Shown: positions 1-9,040, counted from the first letter of the stretch. The stretch is DNA of 64,000 nt from Rhizobium croatiense (GCF_019793465.1 NZ_JAILYJ010000011.1:1-64000); one strand, 5' to 3'. Translations and numbers: made by a program. Notes: generated by a model from the letters alone, not told the origin.

Positions 1-2
1 TG

Positions 3-836
3 CACGGCACCTCGGCCTATGCCGCCGGTCTGCTGGTCGACGATGCGCAAGCGGCGTTGCAGCGCGCCGTCGCGCTCGGCGCCGAACGCTTCGCGCAATC
101 GCTCGATGCCGGCGAGATCGAAATGCCAGCCGTGCGCGGCGTCGGCGGCGGCATTCTCTATTTCCTCGACCGCAAGAGCGAGCTCGGCCGCATCTGGGAG
201 ATCGAATTCGATGCGATCGAGGACGACACGCCGCTGCAGCCGGCCGGGCTGCAGTCGATCGACCATATGGCGCAGACGATGAAATATGAGGAGCTTTTGA
301 CCTGGCTGCTGTTCTACACCTCGCTCGTCGAGGTCGAGAAGACGCCGATGGTCGATATTGTCGATCCCTCCGGCATCGTCCGCAGCCAGGTGGTCGAGAA
401 CAATGAAGGCTCGCTGCGCATCACCATGAACGGGGCGGAAAACCGCAACACGCTCGCCGGCCGTTTCATCGCCGAGACCTTCGGCTCCGGCATCCAGCAT
501 CTCGCCTTCCGGACCGACGACATCTTTGCGACCGCCAGCGCCCTTGCCGCCAACGGCTTCGTGCCGCTTTCGATCTCGCCGAACTATTATGACGACCTCG
601 AAGCCCGCTTCGGCCTCGATGCCGAATTCGCCGATCGGCTCAAGGCCAACAACATCCTCTATGATCGCGATGACTCAGGTGAGTATTTCCAGCTCTACAG
701 CCCCACCTATGGCGAAGGATTGTTCTTCGAGATCGTCGAGCGGCGCGGTTATCGCGGTTATGGGGCCGCCAATGCCATCTTCAGGATCGCCGCGCTGAGG
801 AAGCATCTGCGACCGGCAGGCCTGCCCCGCACCTGA
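3..836 (+). CDS. C-terminal part of a sugar-phosphate isomerase/HPPD-like fusion (3-dehydroshikimate dehydratase type), cut by window start
   Basis: The frame is open from the first bases of the window, so only the last 277 residues are present. They form a vicinal-oxygen-chelate domain like that of 4-hydroxyphenylpyruvate dioxygenase: metal-ligand-like His at about 88 (SIDHMAQ) and 166 (GIQHLAF), and Glu at about 243 in GLFFEIVERRGYRGYG. Known proteins with this tail usually have an N-terminal TIM-barrel isomerase domain and act as 3-dehydroshikimate dehydratases (QuiC type) in quinate/shikimate breakdown, making protocatechuate. The barrel would lie to the left of the window, so that role is inferred. 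A stand-alone HPPD is less likely because the visible N-terminal linker is not typical. It converges with the SDR gene that follows. Confidence 0.75.
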   Translation, partial: HGTSAYAAGLLVDDAQAALQRAVALGAERFAQSLDAGEIEMPAVRGVGGGILYFLDRKSELGRIWEIEFDAIEDDTPLQPAGLQSIDHMAQTMKYEELLTWLLFYTSLVEVEKTPMVDIVDPSGIVRSQVVENNEGSLRITMNGAENRNTLAGRFIAETFGSGIQHLAFRTDDIFATASALAANGFVPLSISPNYYDDLEARFGLDAEFADRLKANNILYDRDDSGEYFQLYSPTYGEGLFFEIVERRGYRGYGAANAIFRIAALRKHLRPAGLPRT

Positions 837-948
837 GACGCCTATCAGGCCGAGGTTCTCAGCATAAGCGCGCCGCCGGAAAGACTGGCAGGGCAAGGCG
901 ACTCAGCATCGACGCAGAGAGGCCCCTCCCCGAGACCACCGTCGACGT

Positions 949-1713
949 TTATCGCGTGGTATAACCGCCATCGATCACAAGGACTTCGCCGGTGACATAG
1001 CTTGCCGCCGCCGAGCAGAGAAACAGGGCGGCGCCGGCCACCTCTTCCGGCTGTCCGACGCGTCCCATCGGGGTCATGCTGCGCCAGGTCGGGAACCAGT
1101 CGGGATTGTCGATGCCGCCGCGTGACAGGTCGGTCTCGATGTAGCCGGGGGCGATGGCGTTGACGCGGATGTTCTCGGCGGCGACTTCGCTCGCCAGGCT
1201 CTTCGTCATCATATGGACCGCCGCCTTCGAGGTGTTGTAGGCGGCCTGGTTCTGCGGAATGTTGGAAACGATGCCCGAGATCGAGCCGATATTGAGGATG
1301 GCGCCGCCGCCCTGGCGCCGCATAGGAGCGAGTGCGGCGCGGCAGGCGCGGAAGACGGCGTCGACGTTGACGGTCATGATCTCGCGCCAGATGGCATCGG
1401 AGAATTCGCCGCTGTCGCCATGAATGGCAATGCCGGCATTGTTGACGAGGATGTCGAGCCGGCCTGTCCGTGAGAGCGTCTCGGTGACCAGCGCGTCGGC
1501 GGCATCGTCTTTCGTCAGCTCGGCGGCGATGAAATCGCAATCGACGCCGGCCTTGGCGAGCCGGTCTTCCGCCGCCGCATTGCGGCTCCTTCCCGCAATG
1601 AGGACCTTGGCGCCCGCCTCGCCGAGCGCTTCGGCGATTGCAAGCCCGATGCCGCGCGTGCCACCGGTCACGAGCGCCACCTGTCCATCCAGGCGAAACC
1701 TATCGAAGATCAT
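949..1713 (-). CDS. Short-chain dehydrogenase/reductase (SDR)
   Basis: A 254-residue classical SDR: cofactor loop TGGTRGIG at 16-23, NNAG at 91-94, and catalytic Ser144, Tyr159 and Lys163 (YNTSK). The ending VTGEVLVIDGGYTTR is typical of the family. It is the last gene of the minus-strand operon that starts with a sugar-binding protein at 5.7 kb, 42 bases after the ribitol dehydrogenase. It probably oxidises or reduces a polyol or keto-sugar intermediate of the same pathway, using NAD(P). The exact substrate cannot be read from the sequence; gluconate 5-dehydrogenase- and threitol/arabinitol dehydrogenase-like enzymes look similar. Confidence 0.85.
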   Translation of the reverse strand: MIFDRFRLDGQVALVTGGTRGIGLAIAEALGEAGAKVLIAGRSRNAAAEDRLAKAGVDCDFIAAELTKDDAADALVTETLSRTGRLDILVNNAGIAIHGDSGEFSDAIWREIMTVNVDAVFRACRAALAPMRRQGGGAILNIGSISGIVSNIPQNQAAYNTSKAAVHMMTKSLASEVAAENIRVNAIAPGYIETDLSRGGIDNPDWFPTWRSMTPMGRVGQPEEVAGAALFLCSAAASYVTGEVLVIDGGYTTR

Positions 1714-1755
1714 GTCCGTTTCCTTCTATGACTGCGAGAGGCCGGCACACCCTCG

Positions 1756-2484
1756 TCAGATATCCGTGCTTTGCGGCAGAATGACGAGATCGCGGATCGT
1801 GATGTTGCGTGGCCGCGTCAGCATGAAAAGCACTGCTTCGGCCACTTCTTTCGGCTCCATCAGGCCGCCCGCGGCGAGCGCCTCATCGAGCTTCTCCTGC
1901 GGCCAGTCGCTGAGAAGCGCGGTGACGACGGGGCCCGGGGCGATGGCACCGACGCGCAGGCCGTGTTTGGCCACCTGCCGCCTCAGCGTATGGACGAAGG
2001 CCTGGACCGCATGTTTCGAGGCCGTATAGATCGGCTCCCAGACGACCGGGACCATGCCGGCAACGGAACTCGTCAGAATGATGTCTCCGGTCTTTCGCTC
2101 GACCATGTGCGGTAGCACGGCGTGCACCGAGCGGAAGGCAGCATTGACGTTCAGATTGAGCATGCGGTCCCAGGCGTCGGGGTCGCCGGTCAGCACCTCG
2201 CCGCCGATATAGGAGCCGGCATTGGCGTGGAAAATATCCAGCTGGCCTGCCTTTGCCAGGATCTCGGGCATCATCCGCGCCACGCTTTTCGGATCCGTGA
2301 GATCGATGATCAGGGGAATGGCATCGGCACCGAGCGCCGAGCAGATTTCCTTCAATGCTTCTTCGTTCCGGTCGACCAGCACCACTCGGGCGCCGGCGGC
2401 AAGCATGGCCTTGGCGCATTCCAGGCCGATACCCGATGCGGCTCCGGTGACGGCCGCTACCTTTCCAGACAGATCCTGTCCCAT
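1756..2484 (-). CDS. rbtD: Ribitol 2-dehydrogenase-like SDR
   Basis: A 242-residue SDR with TGAASGIG at 13-20, HANAG at 86-90 in place of NNAG, Tyr153 and Lys157. The HANAG motif, the stretch VPVVWEPIYTASKHAVQAF and the ending RDLVILPQSTDI are as I remember them from Klebsiella ribitol 2-dehydrogenase (RbtD/DalD), which oxidises ribitol to D-ribulose with NAD. I place the start at the ATG at 2484, preceded by AGAGGA. The frame is open for 30 more codons upstream, but that part looks non-coding. It follows the permease gene, which supports a ribitol or related pentitol as the transported substrate. Assignment is from motif memory, not alignment. Confidence 0.8.
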   Translation of the reverse strand: MGQDLSGKVAAVTGAASGIGLECAKAMLAAGARVVLVDRNEEALKEICSALGADAIPLIIDLTDPKSVARMMPEILAKAGQLDIFHANAGSYIGGEVLTGDPDAWDRMLNLNVNAAFRSVHAVLPHMVERKTGDIILTSSVAGMVPVVWEPIYTASKHAVQAFVHTLRRQVAKHGLRVGAIAPGPVVTALLSDWPQEKLDEALAAGGLMEPKEVAEAVLFMLTRPRNITIRDLVILPQSTDI

Positions 2485-2509
2485 TTGCTTCCTCTGCTTC
2501 TTGAGTGTT

Positions 2510-3769
2510 TTAGGCCCGGCCGTGCGAGATGCGGGATCGGCGTGCCAGCGAGTCGACGATGACGGCGAGGGCAAGGACGGCGCCGGTGATCATGTACCGA
2601 AGCGACGACGACAGATCGAGAAGCGTCAGCCCGCTGGCGATCGACTGAATGACGATGATGCCGAGAAGGGCCGAATAGGCGCTGCCGCGCCCGCCGAACA
2701 GGCTGGTGCCGCCGATCACCGCCGCAGCGATGGCGTTGAGATTGACGTCGCCGGTGCCGGCCTGCTGGCTTGCGGTTGCGAGCCGTGCCGCCGAGAGCAC
2801 GCCGCCGGTTGCCGCAAGCAGGGCACAGGCGACGAAGGCGCTCGCATAGATACGCGACACATTGATGCCCGAGCGGCGGGCAGCCTCCCTGTTGCCGCCG
2901 ACGGCTTGCATGGAGCGCCCCCATTTCGTGCGCGTCAGCGCATAATTCATCGCGATGACGAGGCCGACGAAGAGGCCGAACATCCAGGGGACACCACGCG
3001 ACTGGTTGAGATAGAAGGCCACCGCCTCCAGAGCAACGGTGATGATGACAGCGCGCAGAACAAGTCCGCCGACCGATTTCGACGAAAGGCCGGCCGCCCG
3101 CCGCCGCGCCGCGGTGCGGTAGCTGGAGAAAAAGAATGCAATGCCGGCAAAGGCTACGAGCGCATAGGCGACTGGATCCGGCATGACCATGATCTGCCCG
3201 AAATTCACGAGCCACGAGCCATAGGTCAGATTAATCGAGCCGGTCGATCCGAGAATGTAGAGCTGCAGCCCGAGAACGGCGAGCAGTCCAGACAGGGTGG
3301 AGACGAAACTCGGCATGCCGAAGCGGTTGAAGAGGAAGGCGTAGAGCGAGCCGATCAAGGCGCCGACAGCCATGGCGGCGAGGATGGCCAGCACGACCGG
3401 CCAGCCCTGGTTAATCCAGAAGACACCGACCAGCGCCGAGGCAAAGCCGCTGACGGAGCCGACGGACAGATCGATTTCTCCAACCATCAGAATGCAGACG
3501 ATGCCGAGCGAGATGACGCCGACCGTCGAGCAGTCGAAGAGCATGTTGACGAGGTTGGCGCTAGAGAGAAACACGGGATTGAGCGCCTGGAATACCGTCC
3601 AGATGATCGCCAGGCCGACGATGACGGGCAGCGAGCCGAGGTCGCCGGAGCGGATGCGGTCGATAAAGCCGCGGATCCATCCAGTGAGGCTATCGTCATG
3701 GCGTACTCGTTCATCGCGCCGGTCGAGAAGCGGAGGTGCTGCCGGTTCGTTCTGAATGGTCTTCATCAT
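2510..3769 (-). CDS. Sugar/polyol ABC transporter permease (RbsC/XylH family)
   Basis: A 419-residue polytopic membrane protein of the branched-chain amino acid/ribose permease family. After a hydrophilic N-terminus of about 45 residues come many hydrophobic helices, with the family motif GEIDLSVGSVSG in the first third. The length suits XylH-like permeases (about 400 residues) better than RbsC (about 320). The start overlaps the stop of the ATPase gene (ATGATGA), implying translational coupling. It imports the ligand of the binding protein at 4657-5724; the neighbouring ribitol dehydrogenase suggests a pentitol, though the family as a whole transports pentoses and other sugars. Confidence 0.88.
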   Translation of the reverse strand: MMKTIQNEPAAPPLLDRRDERVRHDDSLTGWIRGFIDRIRSGDLGSLPVIVGLAIIWTVFQALNPVFLSSANLVNMLFDCSTVGVISLGIVCILMVGEIDLSVGSVSGFASALVGVFWINQGWPVVLAILAAMAVGALIGSLYAFLFNRFGMPSFVSTLSGLLAVLGLQLYILGSTGSINLTYGSWLVNFGQIMVMPDPVAYALVAFAGIAFFFSSYRTAARRRAAGLSSKSVGGLVLRAVIITVALEAVAFYLNQSRGVPWMFGLFVGLVIAMNYALTRTKWGRSMQAVGGNREAARRSGINVSRIYASAFVACALLAATGGVLSAARLATASQQAGTGDVNLNAIAAAVIGGTSLFGGRGSAYSALLGIIVIQSIASGLTLLDLSSSLRYMITGAVLALAVIVDSLARRSRISHGRA

Positions 3770-4587
3770 GGCCTGCCCTCCTCGTTCTCGTGGCCTTGCG
3801 CCTTGCGGCGCATGGCGCGGCGGGAGACGGAATTGTTGGACGCGCCGGTGATCGCGCTGACCAGCGCTTCGTTGGAGGCATCAGGCATGAAGGTGCCGTT
3901 GTTGCGCCCGAGCCGAAGGACGACGATGCGGTCGGCGACGGCACGCACATCCTCCATGTTATGGCTGATCATGATGACGCCAAGGCCGCGCTCGCGCACG
4001 CGTTCGATCAGATCGAGCACTTCGGCCGTCTGGGCGACGCCAAGTGCCGCGGTAGGCTCATCGAGCATGATCAGTTTCGGTTCGAGCAGCAGCGACCGGG
4101 CGATCGCTACGGTCTGGCGCTGCCCGCCGGAAAGCGACGCCACCGGCTCGCGCACACTTGGGATTCGGGCCGAAAGCTCGTTCAACAGCTTCCAGGCGCG
4201 GATTTCCATGGCGACCTCATCGAGTTGGAAGGGATTGAGCTCCTTGCCGAGAAAAATATTGGCGACGACGTCGAGGTTTTCGCAAAGGGCCAAGTCCTGG
4301 AAAACGGTTGCAATGCCGAGATCAAGGGCAGCACTCGGGCTCGACAGATCGACCTGTTTTCCCTCGAATAGGATGGTACCGGAACTGGGCTGGTGCACGC
4401 CCGCCAATATCTTGACCAGCGTCGATTTGCCGGCGCCATTATCGCCCACCAGCGCCACGACTTCGCCGGCATGCACGTCGAGTTCGATATCGGTGAGCGC
4501 TGAGACCGCGCCGAAGTTTTTCGATATTCCGCGCAAGCTGAGAACGGGCTGGCGGGCGCCGTCGAGTATATGAGAGGTGTCGGACAT
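3766..4587 (-). CDS. Sugar/polyol ABC transporter ATP-binding protein (single ABC domain)
   Basis: A 273-residue ABC ATPase: Walker A GDNGAGKST at 48-56, signature LSGGQRQ at 152-158, Walker B LIMLDEPTA at 172-180 and switch His209. The GDNGAGKST loop and EPTAALG are typical of the ribose/xylose (RbsA/XylG) subfamily. Those proteins usually carry two ABC domains in about 500 residues, whereas this one has a single domain and must act as a homodimer. It follows the binding-protein gene after a gap containing a strong hairpin and overlaps the permease start. Substrate is inferred from context only. Confidence 0.88.
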   Translation of the reverse strand: MSDTSHILDGARQPVLSLRGISKNFGAVSALTDIELDVHAGEVVALVGDNGAGKSTLVKILAGVHQPSSGTILFEGKQVDLSSPSAALDLGIATVFQDLALCENLDVVANIFLGKELNPFQLDEVAMEIRAWKLLNELSARIPSVREPVASLSGGQRQTVAIARSLLLEPKLIMLDEPTAALGVAQTAEVLDLIERVRERGLGVIMISHNMEDVRAVADRIVVLRLGRNNGTFMPDASNEALVSAITGASNNSVSRRAMRRKAQGHENEEGRP

Positions 4588-4611
4588 CGCCTGGCCTTTC
4601 CGAAGCGAAAT

Positions 4612-4649
4612 AAGGCAAGCGCGGCCGGCGAACCGGCCGCGCTTGCCTT
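4612..4649 (-). terminator. Perfect 17-bp hairpin between binding protein and ATPase genes
   Basis: Two 17-base arms (4612-4628 and 4633-4649) are exactly complementary around the loop CGAA (TTCG on the transcribed strand). There is no run of T on the transcribed strand, so a full Rho-independent stop is unlikely. It probably stabilises the upstream binding-protein mRNA or partly attenuates read-through into the ATPase and permease genes. Confidence 0.75.
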
Positions 4650-4656
4650 GACTTGA

Positions 4657-5724
4657 TTACTTGGTAATGCCGAGCTTCTTGCAGCCGTCGGCATAACGGC
4701 CGGTGCACAGCTCCTCGGCGGTGTTGATCTTCTTGTCGATGATCTCGGCCTTGAGGTTTTCGGCGGTTACGACAGCTGGCACGAAGAGCTGTGCCGGCGT
4801 GTCGTAAAGCGTCATCTCCGCCTTGATCGTCTCTCCTGCCAGGAGCTTGACGGCGACGTTGGCCGCGGCCGCGGCGACGATTTCGCTCGGCTTGGAGATC
4901 GTGTTGTACTGATCCCCCGATATGATCAGCTGCAGCGCGGCGATCGTCGCGTCATTGCCGGTCACCGGCGGCACGGGATCGACACCGGCGGCCTTGAAGG
5001 CGGCGATGGCGCCGCCGCCGGTACCGTCATTGGCGGCGACGACGCCGACGATCTGTTTGCCGAAGCGGGTGATCTGGCCGGCCGCCCATTGCTGCGCATT
5101 CGCCGGCTGCCAGTTCGGCGTGTCGAATTCGGCAAGCGTCTTGTAGCCGCCGCTGGCGAGACCCTCGTGAATGCCGTCCTTGATCAGCCCGGCGGCCGCA
5201 TCGGTCGGCGAACCGTTGATCTGCAGGATGCCGCCGCCCTCGGTCGGTACATTCTTCGCCTTCAGATGCTGGACCAGCGATTCCGCGATTGCCTTGCCGA
5301 TCGCCTTGTTGTCGAAGGAGACGTAGAAATCGGCCTTGCCCTTCGGGATCGGACGGTCATAGGCGATGACCTTGACGCCCTGGCTCTGGGCGAGCTGGAC
5401 CAGAGATGCGGCGGCTGCCGAATCCACCGGATCGAGCACGATGACCTTGGCGCCCTGGGTGATGGCCGAATTGAATTGCTGCTGTTGTTTGGCGATATCG
5501 GCATCGGCATTTTGATAGATGACCTTGCATGAGGCGCAGAGCTTTTTCATCTCCGCGACGAAGCCCGGATGGTCATGCTCTTCGTAACGGGTCGAGCCCT
5601 GGTCGGGCATGAGGAATGCGACCGTCGCACCCGCAACGGCGCTTTGCGCGAAGGCGGAAGCACTGCCGAGCAATGACAGGACAAGTGTTGCCGCGCCTGC
5701 CGCTTTTGTCGAGAATTTCATCAT
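4657..5724 (-). CDS. Periplasmic sugar/polyol-binding protein (XylF/RbsB-like)
   Basis: About 355 residues with a signal peptide (MMKFSTKAAGAATLVLSLLG, then a cleavage site near SAFAQS). The mature part has the periplasmic-binding-protein fold of family 4: repeated VIVLDPVDSAAAASLV and VIAYDRPIPKG segments, the latter a XylF-like hallmark. I chose the ATG at 5724 because GGAGG stands eight bases before it; another ATG at 5730 is too close to the same site. It is first in the operon with ATPase, permease, ribitol dehydrogenase and a second SDR. The likely ligand is a pentitol or pentose, an inference from neighbours. Confidence 0.88.
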   Translation of the reverse strand: MMKFSTKAAGAATLVLSLLGSASAFAQSAVAGATVAFLMPDQGSTRYEEHDHPGFVAEMKKLCASCKVIYQNADADIAKQQQQFNSAITQGAKVIVLDPVDSAAAASLVQLAQSQGVKVIAYDRPIPKGKADFYVSFDNKAIGKAIAESLVQHLKAKNVPTEGGGILQINGSPTDAAAGLIKDGIHEGLASGGYKTLAEFDTPNWQPANAQQWAAGQITRFGKQIVGVVAANDGTGGGAIAAFKAAGVDPVPPVTGNDATIAALQLIISGDQYNTISKPSEIVAAAAANVAVKLLAGETIKAEMTLYDTPAQLFVPAVVTAENLKAEIIDKKINTAEELCTGRYADGCKKLGITK

Positions 5725-5966
5725 TTCCATCTCCTCCCATTGGAAAACTTGTGTAGTTTCGTCGTTGCGGTGTTCTCTGAACGAGCCGCCTCGCCTGTCC
5801 CGGCGGTTTACAGTTTTCTAAGGACAAGCGTCTGCTTTCGCGAACCGCTCATTGCGTGTTCGCGCTCAAACCAGTGTCAGTTTTGTCCCTCCTCCCGTCC
5901 TCCCTATCGCCTTCTTCGGCGGATGGTTGCTTCCTATTACCCGGAACCGATGCTCGTCCGGCGCCC

Positions 5967-6851
5967 TTACGCCGCCTTGACCACGTTGATATTGTCGCCC
6001 AGCAATCGTCGAAAGCGGGAGGGCGTCATGCCCTTTTCTGCGAGGAACTGGCGGTTGAAATTGGATAGATTGTTGAAACCGACCTCGAAGCAGATATCTG
6101 TGATCGATGCGTGATCGTCGCTCATCAGGATCTGACAGGCGAGGTTGATGCGCAGGCGTTTCACATATTGCACGAGCGACATGCCGGTGTGGCGGCGAAA
6201 GGCGCGCGAAAAGGCGCCGGTGGACTGTCCGGCAATCGCGGCAAGATCGGCTTCGTCGAAGGATTTGGTCAGGTTCTCCCTGATATAGGCGAGTGCTTTG
6301 TTGATGCCGGCCGACATGTAGCCGGATGGATCGGGCAGATAGCTTGGGCTGGCGAGAAGCTGGGCATCCTGCGCCCGGCTGAGCAGGCCGACGATCATCA
6401 TGAAGAGCTCGATGCGACGCACGCCCTGCGCCTGCTGCACCTCGTTCATCAGTGGCGCGACCTGCCGGCTGGTCTCGGCGCCGAAGAGCACGCCGCGGCG
6501 GGACGCTTCGAGGACCGGCTCGAAGGGGCCGAGTTCGGCCATCACCTTCATCGTGTCGCTGATGAAATTTTCGCTGAACTGAATGAGCTGGCATCGAAGC
6601 GGAATGCTCGATCCCTTGGGGACGTCGCTGATCCAGTTATGGGGAAGATTGGGGCCGGCGAGCACGAGATTGCCCGGTTCGAACTCCCCGATGAAATCGC
6701 CGACGAAATATCGACCGGTTGTCGCCACGACGAGATGCAGCTCGTATTCCGGATGAAAATGCCAGCGAACCGTATGATAGGGATAACCGTGCGCCTTGGT
6801 TGCGAAAGATTCGCCCGGCCGGATCTGAACGACTTCCAAGTCAGGTTCCAT
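5967..6851 (-). CDS. AraC-family transcriptional regulator
   Basis: A 294-residue regulator with an N-terminal cupin-like sensor domain (WHFHPEYELHLVV near residue 30) and a C-terminal double helix-turn-helix at about 185-285 (AAIAGQSTGAFSRAFRRHTG, then ITDICFEVGFNNLSNFNRQF). The start at 6851 has GGAGG seven bases upstream; the frame is open 64 codons further but without a good ribosome site. It lies on the same strand 240 bases upstream of the pentitol transport operon and is the obvious candidate regulator, responding to the imported sugar alcohol or a product. The 240-base gap should hold the operon promoter; I could not define it. Confidence 0.88.
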   Translation of the reverse strand: MEPDLEVVQIRPGESFATKAHGYPYHTVRWHFHPEYELHLVVATTGRYFVGDFIGEFEPGNLVLAGPNLPHNWISDVPKGSSIPLRCQLIQFSENFISDTMKVMAELGPFEPVLEASRRGVLFGAETSRQVAPLMNEVQQAQGVRRIELFMMIVGLLSRAQDAQLLASPSYLPDPSGYMSAGINKALAYIRENLTKSFDEADLAAIAGQSTGAFSRAFRRHTGMSLVQYVKRLRINLACQILMSDDHASITDICFEVGFNNLSNFNRQFLAEKGMTPSRFRRLLGDNINVVKAA

Positions 6852-7052
6852 CGTTTCCTCCTCCGAGGTCGGGTTCCAAGCCCACCCGCCAAATTCCCTT
6901 TTTGGCTTTATTGTTGAGCGGAGTGTAGTGATCTCGTTTCGCGCCTGCCACCACGAATCACGGGCAAAACCGATACTTTTTTGATGGTTGACGCCGCACA
7001 GGCGGTGCAAAGACGACGACAATCCGCAGCGGAGATCGCCCAAGGACCTATG

Positions 7053-7832
7053 TTAGGCGGCCAGGGCGGCGATGACGTTCCTGACCAGCGCAGCCGAAGA
7101 CAGCCGGCTCGTGGCGCAGCTCGGAGCGCCGATCGCCCCGACGCGTACGGAAACGCCGCCGCGCGCATTGGCGATCGCAAACATCGACTCGTCGGTCAGA
7201 TCATCGCCGATGGTGATCGGGCAGCGGTCCTTGAACGGGTCGGACTGAAAAAACCGCTCCAGCGCATCACCCTTGCTTGAGCGTGCCGGCCGCAGCTCGA
7301 AGACCATCTTGCCAAGCTGCAGCGCCCAGTTCGGCCCGGCGACCTTGGCATAGTGGTGCATGCGCTCTTCGAGCACCTTTTCATATTCGGGCGCGAGCCG
7401 GTAATGGGCGGCAACGGCGGGACCCTTGTCTTCGATCAGCACGCCTGGATAGTGCTCGGCTTCGGCGGTCAGGGCATGTTTCAGAGCCTGAAACTCGGGT
7501 GTCGCCTCAAGCGTATGCATTCCGGCGGCACTTCTGATCTCGGCGCCATGCAGGCCCGCTGTCGGAAATGCAAAGGGTTTGAACAGTGCGTCCGCATAGG
7601 CAAGCGATCGTCCGGTCACCAGCGCCAGGGCGCCGCCGAGCTTGTTCGACAGGCGGTGAAGCTGTCCGGGAAGAGCCTCCGGGACTTCGATCGCATCCGG
7701 CGTGGGCGCGAGATTGAGCAGCGTTCCGTCGATATCGAGAAACATTGCCCAGCGCTCCGGCTCGTCCAAAACCAATGAAAGCATTTCCTGTGTCGCGGTG
7801 TCGTCCTGCACGGTCTTCTCCAAACTCTGCAA
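7053..7832 (-). CDS. otsB: Trehalose-6-phosphate phosphatase
   Basis: A 259-residue HAD-superfamily phosphatase. It has the nucleophile motif DIDGTLL (Asp33, Asp35), VTGRS at 72-76, the trehalose-phosphatase segment FELRPARSSKGDAL and the metal motif GDDLTDESMF near 215. It removes phosphate from trehalose 6-phosphate to give trehalose, an osmoprotectant and reserve sugar. OtsA, which makes the substrate, is not in the window. The start is uncertain: the annotated start is TTG with no clear ribosome site, and the ATG at codon 17 is an alternative that keeps all motifs. The gene diverges from the ROK-like gene across about 120 bases. Confidence 0.88.
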   Translation of the reverse strand: MQSLEKTVQDDTATQEMLSLVLDEPERWAMFLDIDGTLLNLAPTPDAIEVPEALPGQLHRLSNKLGGALALVTGRSLAYADALFKPFAFPTAGLHGAEIRSAAGMHTLEATPEFQALKHALTAEAEHYPGVLIEDKGPAVAAHYRLAPEYEKVLEERMHHYAKVAGPNWALQLGKMVFELRPARSSKGDALERFFQSDPFKDRCPITIGDDLTDESMFAIANARGGVSVRVGAIGAPSCATSRLSSAALVRNVIAALAA

Positions 7833-7954
7833 TCATTGAAGCTAGGTCGCCGGCCGGCAACGACAAGATGACTCGGCAGTCGGGAACATCCAGAGGCAAG
7901 TCGGCGTTCTATCTGGCCGCCCGTACAAGCACTCCCGCCGTAAAAGGTACATTG

Positions 7955-9040
7955 ATGGCCAAAAACAGTTCCAAGCATAGCGAGGAGGTCAATGCGCCAT
8001 TGGCGCATGGTGCGACTGTTCTGCCGCTGGTGACCATCGACGACTACAACAACGAACTGCGCGACAAGAACGGTTTCGTCGGCGACAACGCCAACAAGGA
8101 AACCTTTCAGCAGAAGCTCGACGATTGGAGAAAACATGTCCGCAAGTTCGGAGACGATCCGATCGGCAAGGTTGCAACAGCAAAGCTCTCCAAGAAAAAG
8201 ATCGAGGCTCTGCTGAAGGGAGACGATATGGAGGCCGCCGCACTTGTCATGGGTGCGGTGGAGGATTTCGCGCAGGCCTTTGCCGAGGTGATCGGAAAAT
8301 TTCTGAAGGACAAGCGTTGGGGCAAGACCGAGCGCATCGTCGTCGGCGGCGGCTTCAGGCAAAGCCGCTTCGGGGAGCTGACGATCGCCAGGACCATGGT
8401 TCTTCTCAAGGCGGCGGGCATTAATATCGAGGTCGTGCCGATCGTCCACCATCCGGACGAGGCGGGACTGATCGGCTCCGTGCATCTCATGCCACCCTGG
8501 ATGTTCAAAGGCTACGAGGCGATGCTGGCTGTCGATATCGGCGGCACCAACGTCCGCGCCGGCGTCGTCGAATTCGGAAAGGAAAAAGCGCCGCATTTTG
8601 CCGATGCGCGCGTCTGGGAATCGGTCATCTGGCGCCATGCCAACGACGAGCCGAGCCGCAGTGCGACGATAGAGAAGCTGGCGGCGATGTTGCAGGGGCT
8701 GATCGACAAGGCCGAAAAAGCCAATCTAAAACCGGCGCCAATTATCGGGATCGGCTGTCCCGGCATCATCAAGGCCGACGGCTCGATCGAACGCGGTGGG
8801 CAAAACCTGCCGGGCGGGAATTGGGAAAGCGACAGCTTCAATCTCCCCGCCGCGCTGATAAAGGCCATTCCCGAGATCGGTGACCACAGCACATTCGTGA
8901 TGATGCACAACGACGCCGTCGTGCAGGGATTGTCGCAGATCGCCTTCATGCAAGACGTGTCGAGATGGGCGGTGCTGACCATCGGCACGGGCCTGGGCAA
9001 TGCGCATTTTACCAATCGCGAGGGGATGAAGGCGCGATAG
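7955..9040 (+). CDS. ROK-family-like protein with permuted domain order
   Basis: A 361-residue protein. The ROK sugar-kinase nucleotide motif VDIGGTNVRAG comes only at about 193, the conserved IGIGCPG follows, and the second phosphate motif TIGTGLGN lies near the C-terminus, after which the protein ends. The N-terminal half holds elements that end a normal ROK kinase: a GDDMEAAALVMGAV helix, RIVVGGGF near 132 and DEAGLIGSVHL near 175. The order of the halves is therefore swapped. An ATP-dependent hexokinase-type activity is possible but not shown, and the typical zinc motif CxCGxxGC is absent. Start at 7955 follows AAAGG at suitable spacing. Confidence 0.75.
   Translation: MAKNSSKHSEEVNAPLAHGATVLPLVTIDDYNNELRDKNGFVGDNANKETFQQKLDDWRKHVRKFGDDPIGKVATAKLSKKKIEALLKGDDMEAAALVMGAVEDFAQAFAEVIGKFLKDKRWGKTERIVVGGGFRQSRFGELTIARTMVLLKAAGINIEVVPIVHHPDEAGLIGSVHLMPPWMFKGYEAMLAVDIGGTNVRAGVVEFGKEKAPHFADARVWESVIWRHANDEPSRSATIEKLAAMLQGLIDKAEKANLKPAPIIGIGCPGIIKADGSIERGGQNLPGGNWESDSFNLPAALIKAIPEIGDHSTFVMMHNDAVVQGLSQIAFMQDVSRWAVLTIGTGLGNAHFTNREGMKAR

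Noticed and set aside
2222..4573. Very long plus-strand open frame (783 codons) opposite the pentitol transport genes
   Set aside because: It is antisense to genes with full ABC motifs. Its composition (Arg/Ala/Asp-rich, no domains) is that of a shadow frame caused by high GC.
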